59,329 bases of DNA from Rhizobium ecuadorense (GTDB lineage: Bacteria; Pseudomonadota; Alphaproteobacteria; Rhizobiales; Rhizobiaceae): assembly GCF_001187535.1 (NCBI RefSeq), contig NZ_LFIO01001835.1:1-59329 (forward strand), read 5' to 3'. The translations under genes were made by a program, and so were the position numbers. The notes below the pieces were generated by a model that saw nothing but the letters and a program-made list of their open reading frames with translations, searched no databases and was not told where the DNA came from. Of the stretch, positions 1 to 8,744 are shown one piece after another; within the stretch, counting starts at the first letter, position 1, and the number at the start of each line of letters is the position of its first letter.

Positions 1-44
1 TTCCCTCCATGCCAAGGAAGATATTGCACCATCAAATGCCGGGA

Positions 45-494
45 CTAAACACCTAGGTCGCCCATTTTGAACGCATCCGGATATTTTGTTTTGATCAAGT
101 TCGCGAATTGGCTCTCGATTGTCTCGTCGTCCGCCATACCCGGATGACGTCGATATTTCGTGACACATAATCCGTCGGGATTGATGAGGACCTTCAGAGA
201 TTGGTCGTCTGAGGCTCCCTCCGTGTATGTATACTTACCGGAGATAAGACTCGAACCCTTCTTGGTTTCGAACGTCTTCACCCCGTATCGCGCCGCGGCG
301 GCGTAGGCCTGCGTATATGGCGCGCTGTAAGCAAAGCAAATATCCCGGAATGCAGCAACCGCTGGCTCAATTGCCACTGGACCGGCTGGCTTGGGGGCGG
401 CCTGCTGTTTGGCACCTTCATCCGTTGTGGTGCAGCCGGTAAGCATCATGCCCAAGAGTGCTGCGATCAACGCGCTTCTTCCACTTATGCCCAT
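45..494 (-). CDS. Small hypothetical lipoprotein
   Basis: A 149-residue protein with a short hydrophobic N-terminal segment ending in a lipobox (LTGC near residue 21), so it is probably a lipoprotein anchored in the envelope. The mature part starts with a low-complexity Thr/Ala/Pro linker and has no domain I recognise. A GGGATGAG stretch upstream of the ATG is an acceptable ribosome-binding site. It is the last of three exported proteins on the minus strand, about 208 bases after the Gly-rich lipoprotein, so it may have its own promoter. Function is unknown. Confidence 0.7.
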   Translation of the reverse strand: MGISGRSALIAALLGMMLTGCTTTDEGAKQQAAPKPAGPVAIEPAVAAFRDICFAYSAPYTQAYAAAARYGVKTFETKKGSSLISGKYTYTEGASDDQSLKVLINPDGLCVTKYRRHPGMADDETIESQFANLIKTKYPDAFKMGDLGV

Positions 495-702
495 AGAGGC
501 TCATCCCACGCGTGTCTTTTCTCCTGTCGCAATCGCATAGCGTTGGATTTTGAACAAGGGCTTGCGTAAGGGACTCACACAGGATTTTGAGTTTCCCACC
601 GCGCCAGAGGATGACGACGGCGGGATGAGTTTAGCTCTTGGCCACGAAGAGACCAATCTTGAACATACTATCAGGTAAAATGGATACTGAAGACAACCTG
701 TC
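495..702. other. Intergenic region between two lipoprotein genes
   Basis: No gene can be supported here. Reading frames crossing this stretch are low-complexity readings opposite the Gly-rich tail of the neighbouring lipoprotein. It probably holds the promoter of the downstream lipoprotein gene, but I see no clear -35/-10 pair. Confidence 0.4.
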
Positions 703-1017
703 CTAGTGCCAACTGCCGCCGCCATCGCCGCCGCCGCCGCCGCCATCGCCGCCGCCACCGCCCATGCCGCCGCCGCCAGAACTGGAATTTCCACCGGAAC
801 CGTTGTCAGAGCGGGCAAAAGCCGATTCATTGCTCCTTGCCGCTACCTTTTTGACGGTGGGTGTTCGTTTTACTGTCGGCTGTTTATTGGCTGCCGGCTC
901 TTCGCTGGTGAAAAGTGTCTTGGCGCCTGGGTCGAAGATGCAACTTTGCAGGATTGCGCCTGAGCCAACGATGAATGTCGAGCACAATAGGACCCGGATG
1001 ATTTGATTGCTATTCAT
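703..1017 (-). CDS. Gly-rich small lipoprotein
   Basis: About 104 residues from the start MNSNQ; an ATG-like start five codons further upstream is possible but less likely. The N-terminus is a short hydrophobic signal ending in a lipobox (LQSC), predicting a lipid-anchored secreted protein. A Lys/Thr/Val-rich middle is followed by a tail of almost pure Gly with Ser, Met and Asp, closing in Trp-His. Such tails are disordered. The gene starts 24 bases after the stop of the caspase-like gene, so the two are probably cotranscribed. No catalytic motif is visible and function is unknown. Confidence 0.65.
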   Translation of the reverse strand: MNSNQIIRVLLCSTFIVGSGAILQSCIFDPGAKTLFTSEEPAANKQPTVKRTPTVKKVAARSNESAFARSDNGSGGNSSSGGGGMGGGGGDGGGGGGDGGGSWH

Positions 1018-1041
1018 ATAAGGCGCCCCCATACCGCCGTG

Positions 1042-3624
1042 TCAGAAGAGATCGTACCTCGGATTTCGCTTTATCCATGTCGCCTTGGCGAGCTGGATGA
1101 GTCTGTCGTTGAGTGATTTGGCTTTCGGAAGAGCCTTTTGTTCCTGAGCGGTCAGCTCTGCGGAGAAAATTCCTTCCGCTTTCTTCTTTGCAACGTCAGG
1201 CAGCGTCTTGAGTTCTGCCAACGCCTGGTTTTTCGGATCACCGCTACCAGGCCTGTTTACCGCCATCGCCAACGCAAAATAGCGTGCAGCGATCACTAGA
1301 CTGTCTGGGTCGGTGCCGTCATCTCTGGCCAGTTTGGCACGGTCGAGAGCACCCCAATAGTCGCCGCGTTCTGCTCCTATCTCCAGCCATTTTACGGCTT
1401 CCGCTTTGTCTGCGGTAACGCCGACACCGTCGCGGTACATGCGCCCGAGGTTTGTCGGAGCGTAGGGCTGACCACCTTCTGCTGCCCGCGTAAATAGATC
1501 GAGCGCTTTTGGAAGATCCTGCGACGCGCCTTTACCAAAACGGTAGACCAGCGCCAGATTGTTCTGCGAATAGATGTCGTTGCGCTCGACACCGGCTTCG
1601 TAAAAGCGAATGCCGCGCTCCGGATCGGCCGGAACTTTGACGCCGTTCAAGAAGATATAGCCGAGAGCGTTCATGGCGTAGGTATGACCGAGATCGGCAG
1701 CCTGCAGCATCATGCGCAATCCTTGCTGCTGGTCAGCTTTGACGCCCCGTCCGTAATACAGATCGTTCCCGAAGCTGTGCAGTGCGTAAGGGTCGCCTTT
1801 CTTGGCTGCTGCTTGAACGATTTCTGCAGCTTTATCGACATTGCGAGGCACGGACGCACCAATTTCGTACATGGTCGAAAGATGATGGATCGCCCGGACA
1901 TGCCCGGCATCCATCGCCTTCTTGATCGTCGCGAAAGCGGCCTTGGTGTCGCGGTTGGCAAGCTGGGCGCGGCCGAGCTGGTAGACGAAGCGCGCCACCT
2001 CGGGATAGGCCTTTATCGCCTCGGTGCAGGCCGGCAGCGCCTCGTCGGGGTCGATCTCGTTCGGCAGTTTGCCCGAGGTGACGCCCTGCAGGTCGAGGGG
2101 GGCTGCGGCTGCGCTGTCGCAGGCGTCGAGCACCGGCTTGAAGGTGACGGTCGCCGGCGGCAGGTTGTCGTTGGCGGCTTGCAGCGTCAGGGCGAAAGGC
2201 TGGTTTTCCGTGCCGATCTGCGGCTCGTAGGAAAGGCCCGGAATATCGGCTGCCTCAAGCACATGGCCGAGGCCGATCACCCGGTCTCCGGCGCGCAGCG
2301 TGCCCTTGTCGGGCAGCGCCGCGACCTTGAAGGTCATCTCCGCCGCCGATGCCGGAACGACCGGCAGGCTGGCCGCGACCGGGCCGACGCCGATCGTGGT
2401 GCTCACGTCGCGCGGCAGCGTTTTCAGATAGGCATCGGCATCGGCAAGCCGCACCTGCTTTTGCTGTTCGAGCTGGGCGAGCTTGGCGCCGGCATCCGCC
2501 GCCACGGTGATCGCGACGACGCCCTGCGTCGCCTGACCATAAGGATCGCTGACGCTATAGCCGATCAGGCCGACAGTTCCGGCGGCGACACCCGAGGAAT
2601 CATAAGTCAGCGCCGTCAGCGCCGCGGCCGGCATCTTGGCGCCCTGCTCGACCGGTTTGCCGTCGAAGCTGAGCTTGCCGGTCTGCGGCAGCTGGTTGAG
2701 GGTGACGAGCAGCGTCGAGCCGGTCTCGTCATGCGGCGGGGCGATCGGCAGCTTGGTGGCGGCAGCCCCTTCCGGCACGCTCACCTGCTGCATCGCTTCG
2801 ACGCTCGGCGGCGGCGGCGCCGGGATGAAATAGAAGCTGTCCATCAACGAGGAGTTTTCCCAGGGAACCTGCTTGCCGCCGGTCATGGCGATCACATCGC
2901 GACGGACATCGGTCAGCACCTGGCGGATTTCCTTGTTCGGTTCGCTGGCGCGTTTGATGAAGGATTCGGAATAGGGGCTGAGCGCCCCGGCGCCATCGAG
3001 CGCCACCTGGCCCGGTTCGGTGGAGAAGGCGATCAGGCTGCCGAGATCGCTGTCGATGCGGGCAAGGCCGCGGGTGGCGCCGACCGGTTCGAGCTTTTCC
3101 GCCATCCAGAATTTCTGGGCATTGAAGGGATTGTTGCGGCAGGCATCGAGGAAGATCAGCTGCACCCGCGAATTCTGCTTGAGATGGTTGAGGATGAGGT
3201 CGAGCGGCATGGTCTGCGTCTCGACGTCATAGGGCGTCTCCAGCGTTGCATCGACCGGCACGATGAAATTCTGCCCGCCCACCTGGATGCCGTGGCCAGA
3301 ATAATAGATCAGGCCGGCCTCGGCATTGCTGGTCGAACGCAGGAAGCGGCGCACCGTATCCTCGAGCCCGATGCGGTCGACATTGACGCCGATCGTCACG
3401 TCGAAACCGGCCGAGCGCAGCGTGTTGGCGACCTCTTCGACATCATTGGCGGGATTGGGAAGCGAGGGCAGCGTCTTATAGACCGAGTTGCCGATGACGA
3501 GCGCGACGCGGCGGCCGTTTTCACCTTCCGTGATGGCGGCATATGCGGTGGCCGCCGACAGCAGTATTGCTGCGATGGTCAGCAGATAGGCGCACAGTCT
3601 CCTGATGTGGTGAAACTTGGGCAT
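1042..3624 (-). CDS. Exported caspase-family (peptidase C14) protein with Sel1 repeats
   Basis: An 860-residue protein with a Sec signal peptide (about residues 1-30). A caspase/metacaspase-like domain (about 35-265) carries the catalytic His111 in the YYSGHG motif and Cys162 in LDACRNNPF, so the cysteine-peptidase dyad is intact. A middle section (about 290-500) resembles repeated cadherin- or Ig-like modules. The C-terminal third (about 540-800) has Sel1/TPR-like helical repeats with the usual A..G...A.. LG.MY..G spacing, typical of protein-protein scaffolds. Prokaryotic caspase homologues usually cleave after basic residues, but the substrate here is unknown. Two small lipoproteins follow on the same strand and could be partners; that is inference from position. 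Confidence 0.85.
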   Translation of the reverse strand: MPKFHHIRRLCAYLLTIAAILLSAATAYAAITEGENGRRVALVIGNSVYKTLPSLPNPANDVEEVANTLRSAGFDVTIGVNVDRIGLEDTVRRFLRSTSNAEAGLIYYSGHGIQVGGQNFIVPVDATLETPYDVETQTMPLDLILNHLKQNSRVQLIFLDACRNNPFNAQKFWMAEKLEPVGATRGLARIDSDLGSLIAFSTEPGQVALDGAGALSPYSESFIKRASEPNKEIRQVLTDVRRDVIAMTGGKQVPWENSSLMDSFYFIPAPPPPSVEAMQQVSVPEGAAATKLPIAPPHDETGSTLLVTLNQLPQTGKLSFDGKPVEQGAKMPAAALTALTYDSSGVAAGTVGLIGYSVSDPYGQATQGVVAITVAADAGAKLAQLEQQKQVRLADADAYLKTLPRDVSTTIGVGPVAASLPVVPASAAEMTFKVAALPDKGTLRAGDRVIGLGHVLEAADIPGLSYEPQIGTENQPFALTLQAANDNLPPATVTFKPVLDACDSAAAAPLDLQGVTSGKLPNEIDPDEALPACTEAIKAYPEVARFVYQLGRAQLANRDTKAAFATIKKAMDAGHVRAIHHLSTMYEIGASVPRNVDKAAEIVQAAAKKGDPYALHSFGNDLYYGRGVKADQQQGLRMMLQAADLGHTYAMNALGYIFLNGVKVPADPERGIRFYEAGVERNDIYSQNNLALVYRFGKGASQDLPKALDLFTRAAEGGQPYAPTNLGRMYRDGVGVTADKAEAVKWLEIGAERGDYWGALDRAKLARDDGTDPDSLVIAARYFALAMAVNRPGSGDPKNQALAELKTLPDVAKKKAEGIFSAELTAQEQKALPKAKSLNDRLIQLAKATWIKRNPRYDLF

Positions 3625-3869
3625 GGCTCGATCGCAAACATTCTATTGTTTAAGTTCAATAAAATTTGCTGGCCTGCTGGTGCTGGGCCCCCTCCGCATT
3701 CACCCTTTGAAAATATTCCTCACCGCTAAAAAAAGCAAGCTTCGCCCGCCTCCAAGTGAATTGGAGCAGTCCCGTCAGATTGGAAGCCCGTCGGCTGCGG
3801 GAAAGACTGTCGGCATCAGGAAATTATCCTGCGGCCGGCAGCGGATACGTCAGCGCGGGCGAAGTTTTC
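3625..3869. other. Intergenic region between caspase-like gene and dehydratase gene
   Basis: About 245 bases without a supported gene, relatively AT-rich on the side of the caspase-like gene, whose promoter it should carry. Frames crossing it belong to long antisense readings of the flanking genes. Confidence 0.4.
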
Positions 3870-5147
3870 TTAGCCTGGAAACGTATAGTTGCTGATCGAG
3901 GCCGGTTTCATCTCGATCGAGAAGCCCGGCAGGCTGGGCGGCATGTAGGCGGCGTTCTCGATCCGGCAGGGGTCGAGGAAATGCTCGTGCAGGTGGTCGA
4001 CATATTCGATGACGCGGCCTTCCTTGGTGCCCGATACTGCGACGTAATCGATCATCGACAGATGCTGCACATATTCGCAGAGGCCGACGCCGCCGGCATG
4101 CGGCCAGACCGGCAGGCCGAACTTGGCGGCGATCAGCAGCACGGAGAGAACCTCGTTCAGCCCGCCCATGCGGCAGGAATCGATCTGGACGATGTCGATC
4201 GCGCCTTCGGCGATGAACTGCTTGAACATGATGCGGTTCTGGCACATCTCGCCGGTCGCGACCTTCACCGGCGCAATCGCCTGGCGGATCTTGCGGTGGC
4301 CGGCGACGTCGTCGGGGCTTGTGGGTTCCTCGATGAAGAAGGGCTTGGCCGGGGCAAGCGCCTTGACCCAGTCGATCGCCTGGCCGACATCCCAGACCTG
4401 GTTGGCGTCGATCATCAGATAACGGTCGGGACCGATCACCTCGCGGGCGATCCTCAGACGGCGGATATCGTCTTCCAGGTCGCGGCCGACCTTCATCTTG
4501 ATATGGTTGAAGCCGGCGTCGATCGCCTCCTTGCAGAGGCGGCGCAGTTTCTCGTCCTCATAACCCAGCCAGCCGGCCGAGGTGGTGTAGCAGGCATACC
4601 CCTCTCTTTCGAGGATGGCGATGCGTTCGGCCTTGCCGGCTTCGGCGCGCTTCAGGATCTCGACCGCCTCCTCACGCGTCAGCACGTCGGTGAGATAGCG
4701 GTAATCGACGATATCGGCGATCTCTTCCGGCGACATATCGGCGACGAGGCGCCAGACCGGCTTTCCCGCCTGTTTGGCAAGCAGATCCCAGACGGCGTTG
4801 ACGACCGCGCCGGTCGCCAGATGGATGGCGCCCTTCTCCGGGCCGATCCAGCGCAACTGGCTGTCGCTCGTCAGATGCCGCCAGAATTTGCCGGGATGGG
4901 CGAGCACTTCGGCAAGATCGGTGCCGACGACGAGATGGCGCATCGCCTCGATCGCCATGCAGCAGATGTCGTTGCCGCGGCCGATGGTGAAGGTCAGGCC
5001 GTGGCCGGCAAGGCCGGGCGCATCGGTATCGAGAATGACGTAGGCGGCCGAATAGTCCGGATCGGGGTTCATCGCATCCGATCCATCCAGGCTCTGCGAG
5101 GTGGGAAAGCGGAGATCGAAGACACGAAGGTCGGTGATGCGGGTCAT
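3870..5147 (-). CDS. Enolase-superfamily dehydratase, probable L-fuconate dehydratase
   Basis: A 425-residue member of the mandelate racemase/enolase superfamily. The barrel shows the superfamily signatures: a Lys pair in HIKMKVG, metal ligands in LMIDANQ, FFIEEPT and VATGEMC, and a late His in WPHAGG. Length and the N-terminal RITDLRVFDLRFPTS pattern fit L-fuconate dehydratase, which removes water from L-fuconate to give 2-keto-3-deoxy-L-fuconate in the cytoplasm. The chosen ATG at 5147 has GGGAG eight bases upstream; a start seven codons earlier lacks this. The neighbouring SDR and lactonase support a non-phosphorylative deoxysugar pathway. Exact sugar specificity cannot be read from sequence alone. 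Confidence 0.85.
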   Translation of the reverse strand: MTRITDLRVFDLRFPTSQSLDGSDAMNPDPDYSAAYVILDTDAPGLAGHGLTFTIGRGNDICCMAIEAMRHLVVGTDLAEVLAHPGKFWRHLTSDSQLRWIGPEKGAIHLATGAVVNAVWDLLAKQAGKPVWRLVADMSPEEIADIVDYRYLTDVLTREEAVEILKRAEAGKAERIAILEREGYACYTTSAGWLGYEDEKLRRLCKEAIDAGFNHIKMKVGRDLEDDIRRLRIAREVIGPDRYLMIDANQVWDVGQAIDWVKALAPAKPFFIEEPTSPDDVAGHRKIRQAIAPVKVATGEMCQNRIMFKQFIAEGAIDIVQIDSCRMGGLNEVLSVLLIAAKFGLPVWPHAGGVGLCEYVQHLSMIDYVAVSGTKEGRVIEYVDHLHEHFLDPCRIENAAYMPPSLPGFSIEMKPASISNYTFPG

Positions 5148-5215
5148 GGTTGTTCTCCCAAATTGCAATAGCCGGATGGCCGGCAGGGGCTGCCGGCCGG
5201 CTTCCTTGGCCGAAA

Positions 5216-5950
5216 TCAGATCGTCCAGCCGCCGTCGATGGCGATCGCCTGGCCCGACGTATAGGTGGCGCCGGCCAGATAGACGGCGAGATCGGCGATC
5301 TCTTCAGGTGAGCCGAGCCGGCCCATCGGCTGGCGGGCGATGAAGGCGGCGCGGGCCGCGTCATAATCGCCCTGGGCGCGCATGCGGTCCTGCAGCGACG
5401 GGCTTTCCACCGTGCCCGGGCAGATGGCGTTGCAGCGGATGCCCTCGGCGACATAATCGGCGGCAACGGATTTGGTCAGCCCGATGACCGCCGCCTTGGT
5501 GACGCCATAGGCGAAGCGGTTCGGGACGCCCTTGATGCTGGAGGCGACCGAGGCCATGTTGATGATCGACCCGTCCTTGCGCTCCCGCATGCCGGGCAGC
5601 ACGGCGCGGATGGTGCGGATCATCGCCTTGACGTTGAGGTCGAGGGCAAATTCGAAATCGGAATCCTTCATCTCCAGGATCGAGCCGGCGTGAACGAAGC
5701 CGGCACAGTTGAACAGCACGTCGACAGCGCCGATGTCGGCGACGAGAGCCTTGACCGCATCTTCTTCGAGCACGTTCAGCTGATGAGTGGACACCCCGGT
5801 TTCTGCTGCAAGCGTCGCCAGTGCGCCGGTATTGATGTCGGTCGCGTGGACCTTGGCGCCGACCGCGGCAAAGGCTATCGCCGTCGCCCGGCCGATGCCC
5901 TGGCCGGCGGCGGTGATGAGAACGGTCTTGCCGGAAAGTCTGTTTGTCAT
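5216..5950 (-). CDS. SDR-family dehydrogenase, probable 2-keto-3-deoxy-L-fuconate dehydrogenase
   Basis: A 244-residue short-chain dehydrogenase from the start MTNRLSGK, which has AGAGG about eight bases upstream; an upstream in-frame start adds 25 residues that do not look like SDR sequence. The nucleotide-binding Gly motif is AAGQGIG near residue 17, NCAG follows, and the catalytic Ser (ASVASS) and Tyr-Lys (YGVTK) are present. The C-terminus GGWTI matches classical SDRs of the fuconate pathway. It probably oxidises 2-keto-3-deoxy-L-fuconate with NAD+. It lies 68 bases upstream of the dehydratase on the same strand, so the two form an operon. Confidence 0.82.
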   Translation of the reverse strand: MTNRLSGKTVLITAAGQGIGRATAIAFAAVGAKVHATDINTGALATLAAETGVSTHQLNVLEEDAVKALVADIGAVDVLFNCAGFVHAGSILEMKDSDFEFALDLNVKAMIRTIRAVLPGMRERKDGSIINMASVASSIKGVPNRFAYGVTKAAVIGLTKSVAADYVAEGIRCNAICPGTVESPSLQDRMRAQGDYDAARAAFIARQPMGRLGSPEEIADLAVYLAGATYTSGQAIAIDGGWTI

Positions 5951-6251
5951 GTCACGGGCCTCTTCTGGAATTGTCTGTGCCGAACGATCGAATGCAGTTT
6001 CATGTCTTGGCGAAGGCTCGGGCATTCACCCTTTTCTATTTTGCGCGCTGTGGCTGCCCTCCGGCAAGATGGCGCTGGCAAGCCTGCCGTGTTTTCCGCG
6101 TGCGATTTCTCACCCAATGTCAAGCTGCGTCTTCAGTGATGATTTGTCTGTTTATAGACAAACAGACGATTAGCCAAGGGTCAAGCGCAAACTTTTCCTT
6201 TTCCGGCTGCGGTTCTGCGTATATGCAGGATGATATTCACAGGAGGAAGGA
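5951..6251. promoter_or_regulatory. Divergent promoter region between SDR and IclR genes
   Basis: About 300 bases separating the divergent SDR and IclR genes. The only strong structure is the pair of nested palindromes at 6143-6167, about 85 bases before the IclR start. I see no gene here. Confidence 0.6.
6143..6167. promoter_or_regulatory. Nested palindromes, probable IclR operator
   Basis: Two overlapping perfect inverted repeats: TTTGTCT, six bases, AGACAAA at 6143-6162, and GTCTGTTT, six bases, AAACAGAC at 6146-6167. They sit between divergent genes of one sugar-acid module. IclR proteins commonly bind such dyads between themselves and their target operon, so this is the likely site controlling both directions. 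Confidence 0.6.
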
Positions 6252-7037
6252 ATGGAGACCGACGAGTCAGACCGCTACCGCGCTCCTGCGCTCGACAAGG
6301 GCCTCGATATCTTGGAATTGCTCGCCAGCGTCGACAGCGGCCTCACTCAGGCCGATATCGCCAAGCGGCTCGACCGCAGCCCCAATGAATTCTACCGCAT
6401 GCTCGACCGCCTGGTGCGTCGCGGCTACGTCACCCGGCTGGACGGCGACCGCTATTCGCTGACGCTGAAGCTCTTCGGTCTGGCGCAACTGCACACCCCG
6501 GTGCGCCGGCTAGCCTCCTACGCCACGCCGCTGATGCGCGATCTCGCCCAGCGCTCGCGCCAGGCCAATCACCTCGCCGTCTTCGATCGCGGCGCGGCTG
6601 TCGTCATCGCCCAGCAGGAGGCGCCGGACTATTGGGGCTTCTCGATCCGCATCGGCGCCCATATCAGCCTGTTCGACACCGGTTCTGGGCATGTGCTGCT
6701 CGCGTTCCGCAGCCCGGAGGAGCGGGAGATGATGATCTCCGAACATGTGCGCAGCCGCGCGGAGATAGAACTCGGCCCCGATTTCTACGATCGTCTCGAC
6801 CAGATCCGCGAGCGCGGCTACGAGATGATGGCGAGCGCCCAGACCTCCGGCGTCTATAATCTCTCCGCACCGGTCCTCGGGCCGGACGGGCGCTGCATCG
6901 CCGCCCTCACCTGCCCCTTCATCGCGCTCGTCAATGCGCCGGCAGCACCCGATATCAGCCAGGCGATCATGCTGGTGCAAAAGACCGCCAACCAGCTTTC
7001 GCTGCTGGCCGGCGCCGACGTCGTAAGCCCTGCCTGA
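6252..7037 (+). CDS. IclR-family transcriptional regulator
   Basis: A 261-residue regulator with the IclR layout: an N-terminal winged helix (about residues 10-75, including LTQADIAKRLDRSPNEFYRMLDRLVRRGYV) and a C-terminal effector-binding domain ending in a CPF-type segment (ALTCPF near residue 222). A strong AGGAGGAAGG ribosome-binding site precedes the ATG. It is divergent from the dehydratase/dehydrogenase operon and 77 bases upstream of the lactonase gene, so it probably controls the module in response to a pathway intermediate. Its ligand cannot be deduced. Confidence 0.9.
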   Translation: METDESDRYRAPALDKGLDILELLASVDSGLTQADIAKRLDRSPNEFYRMLDRLVRRGYVTRLDGDRYSLTLKLFGLAQLHTPVRRLASYATPLMRDLAQRSRQANHLAVFDRGAAVVIAQQEAPDYWGFSIRIGAHISLFDTGSGHVLLAFRSPEEREMMISEHVRSRAEIELGPDFYDRLDQIRERGYEMMASAQTSGVYNLSAPVLGPDGRCIAALTCPFIALVNAPAAPDISQAIMLVQKTANQLSLLAGADVVSPA

Positions 7038-7114
7038 ACGGGCGGCAATTTCTATTTGAACAATCCATTCACCGGGGATAGCTTGCGGCACAGCCTGGCT
7101 TGGAGGAGAAAAGC

Positions 7115-7951
7115 GTGCTCATCGACACCCATCTGCACATTATCGATCGCTCGGCACTGCCCTATCCCTGGCTTTCCCAGGTGCCCGATCTCGATCGTGA
7201 TTTTCTCTATGAGACCTATGCGGCCGAGGCGCGGCGCTGCGGCATCACCACGGCCCTGCACATGGAGGTCGATGTCGATCCCGCCGCCATGCAGGGCGAG
7301 ACCGACCACATTGCCGGCATCGCGGGGAAGACAGGCAGCCTGATTGCCGGCGCCATCGTCTCCTGCCGGCCGGAGGAAGAAGACTTTGCCGCCTATCTCG
7401 AACGGCAGAAGGCCGATCGCTTCGTCAAGGGATTCCGCCGCGTGCTGCATGTCGTGCCCGACGACGTGTCGGAAGGCGCCTTGTTCCGCGAAAACATCCG
7501 CCGCATCGGCGGCAGCGGCCTGACCTTCGACCTTTGCACATTGCCGCACCAGGCCGGCCGCGTCACGGCCCTCATCGATCTCGCGCCGGATGTGCAGTTC
7601 GTACTCGACCATTGCGGCGTGCCCGATATCCGCTCCGGTGCCTTCGAGCCGTGGAAGGCCGGCATATCGGAGATCGCCCGGCGGCCGAACGTCGTCTGCA
7701 AGGTTTCCGGCGTCGTTGCCTATGCCGATGCCAGGACATGGACGGCGCAGACGCTGCAGCCCTATATCGAACACGTGATTGCAAATTTCGGCTGGGATCG
7801 CGTCGTCTGGGGCAGCGACTGGCCGGTCTGCACGCTCGGCGGCGGCCTGTCCACCTGGGTCGCCGCGACCCATGCCGTGCTCTCCGGCAGCAGCGAGGCG
7901 GAGCGGTCCAAGCTGCTTTTCGCCAATGCACAGCGTCTTTGGGCGCTTTGA
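7115..7951 (+). CDS. Amidohydrolase-2 family TIM-barrel hydrolase, probable sugar lactonase
   Basis: A 278-residue amidohydrolase-like barrel with DTHLHI near its N-terminus, FVLDHCGVPD in the middle and VVWGSDWPVC near the C-terminus, the metal and acid residues expected of this family. L-fuconolactonases and related aldonolactonases belong here. I chose the GTG at 7115 because GGAGGAG lies six bases upstream; the TTG at 7100 would sit on top of that site. Downstream of the IclR gene on the same strand, it would open L-fucono-1,5-lactone to L-fuconate, feeding the dehydratase. An L-fucose dehydrogenase, the last hydrolase and a transporter are not in the window. Confidence 0.78.
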   Translation: MLIDTHLHIIDRSALPYPWLSQVPDLDRDFLYETYAAEARRCGITTALHMEVDVDPAAMQGETDHIAGIAGKTGSLIAGAIVSCRPEEEDFAAYLERQKADRFVKGFRRVLHVVPDDVSEGALFRENIRRIGGSGLTFDLCTLPHQAGRVTALIDLAPDVQFVLDHCGVPDIRSGAFEPWKAGISEIARRPNVVCKVSGVVAYADARTWTAQTLQPYIEHVIANFGWDRVVWGSDWPVCTLGGGLSTWVAATHAVLSGSSEAERSKLLFANAQRLWAL

Positions 7952-8154
7952 GGTCACGAAATCACATGATGTGCTGTGCCTAATAAAAGTGCTACTTTGG
8001 CATGTCTTTTGCTTCTGTAAGGATGAAGCGACGCGGTGTTTCGGTTTGGGACGACTTACCACCAGGCAATTGCTAGCTTTAGCCATCTCAGGTAAAAGTT
8101 GTCAGACACGGATTTGGCGAATACTTCTAATCCGGTGTCCTCAGGAGGGAAAAA

Positions 8155-8559
8155 ATGAAAGAAGAACCGCATTCCGTCGATGTTCACGTCGGAAAGACCA
8201 TCCGTATCCAGCGTTTGTTGAGGAAAGTTTCTCAGACGGAACTGGGCGATCGGGTTGGTGTAACGTTCCAGCAGATCCAGAAATACGAAAAGGGTTCGAA
8301 CCGCGTTTCCGCCAGCATGCTGGTTGAAATCGCCGGCGCGCTGAAGGTCGACGTCAGGACGTTTTTCGACGATCTGTCGACCCCCGATACGGCCAACGAC
8401 AACCCGGCTCCCAGCGAGGAATTCATCATCTCGCGCGAAGGCGTGCTGCTCAATGCGGCGTTCTTTTCGATCAAGAACGAAGCTCTTCGCAAGAAGATCC
8501 TGAAGCTCGTCCAGGCGATCGCGCATACCGAACAGCTGGAAGGCGACGCGGCAGAATAA
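8155..8559 (+). CDS. XRE-family helix-turn-helix regulator
   Basis: A 134-residue protein with an N-terminal Cro/CI-type helix-turn-helix (about residues 13-68: IRIQRLLRKVSQTELGDRVG, then FQQIQKYEKGSNRVSAS) and a C-terminal helical extension (AFFSIKNEALRKKILKLVQAI). This is the shape of small rhizobial XRE regulators that act on growth-phase, quorum or symbiosis genes. GAGGG about eight bases before the ATG is the ribosome-binding site. It stands alone, with about 200 bases of non-coding sequence upstream and a GATC-rich array downstream. Targets are unknown. Confidence 0.85.
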   Translation: MKEEPHSVDVHVGKTIRIQRLLRKVSQTELGDRVGVTFQQIQKYEKGSNRVSASMLVEIAGALKVDVRTFFDDLSTPDTANDNPAPSEEFIISREGVLLNAAFFSIKNEALRKKILKLVQAIAHTEQLEGDAAE

Positions 8560-8598
8560 CACTCCTGATCTTCACGCGGCCCGGGCAAGCCGCATGAT

Positions 8599-8744
8599 GA
8601 TCGATCGGTGATCGGGGGTGGCGATCGTGGTCGATAGTATCGACCGGGGACCGATCGCGACCACTGGCTATCGATCGGGATCGATCAGGGATCGAGTGAG
8701 ATCAATCAGGGATCGATCGGGATCAATGGCGATCGATCAGGATC
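8599..8744. repeat. GATC-dense degenerate tandem array
   Basis: Sixteen GATC tetramers occur in 146 bases, many as GATCGATC or GGGATC units spaced by 2-20 bases, forming a degenerate tandem repeat of roughly the form GATCGATCGGGATCA. Random sequence would carry fewer than one. The array separates the ends of two convergent genes and forms the last codons of the minus-strand one. It is not a CRISPR array, because no constant repeat or unique spacer structure exists. Confidence 0.8.

Noticed and set aside
703..800. Triplet-like GCC/CCG repeat near the first lipoproteins
   Set aside because: It is explained by the Gly codons of the Gly-rich lipoprotein tail on the minus strand.
1684..3729. A 681-codon open frame opposite the caspase-like gene
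   Set aside because: It is antisense to a gene with clear domains, has a composition typical of reverse-strand readings of GC-rich codons and shows no family motif.
3756..5171. A 471-codon plus-strand frame opposite the dehydratase
   Set aside because: Antisense to an enolase-superfamily gene with all its catalytic residues. The predicted residues are low-complexity Asp/Arg/Gly-rich.
8599..8744. CRISPR-like array
   Set aside because: The GATC units have no constant repeat and spacer lengths, and no cas gene is in the window.
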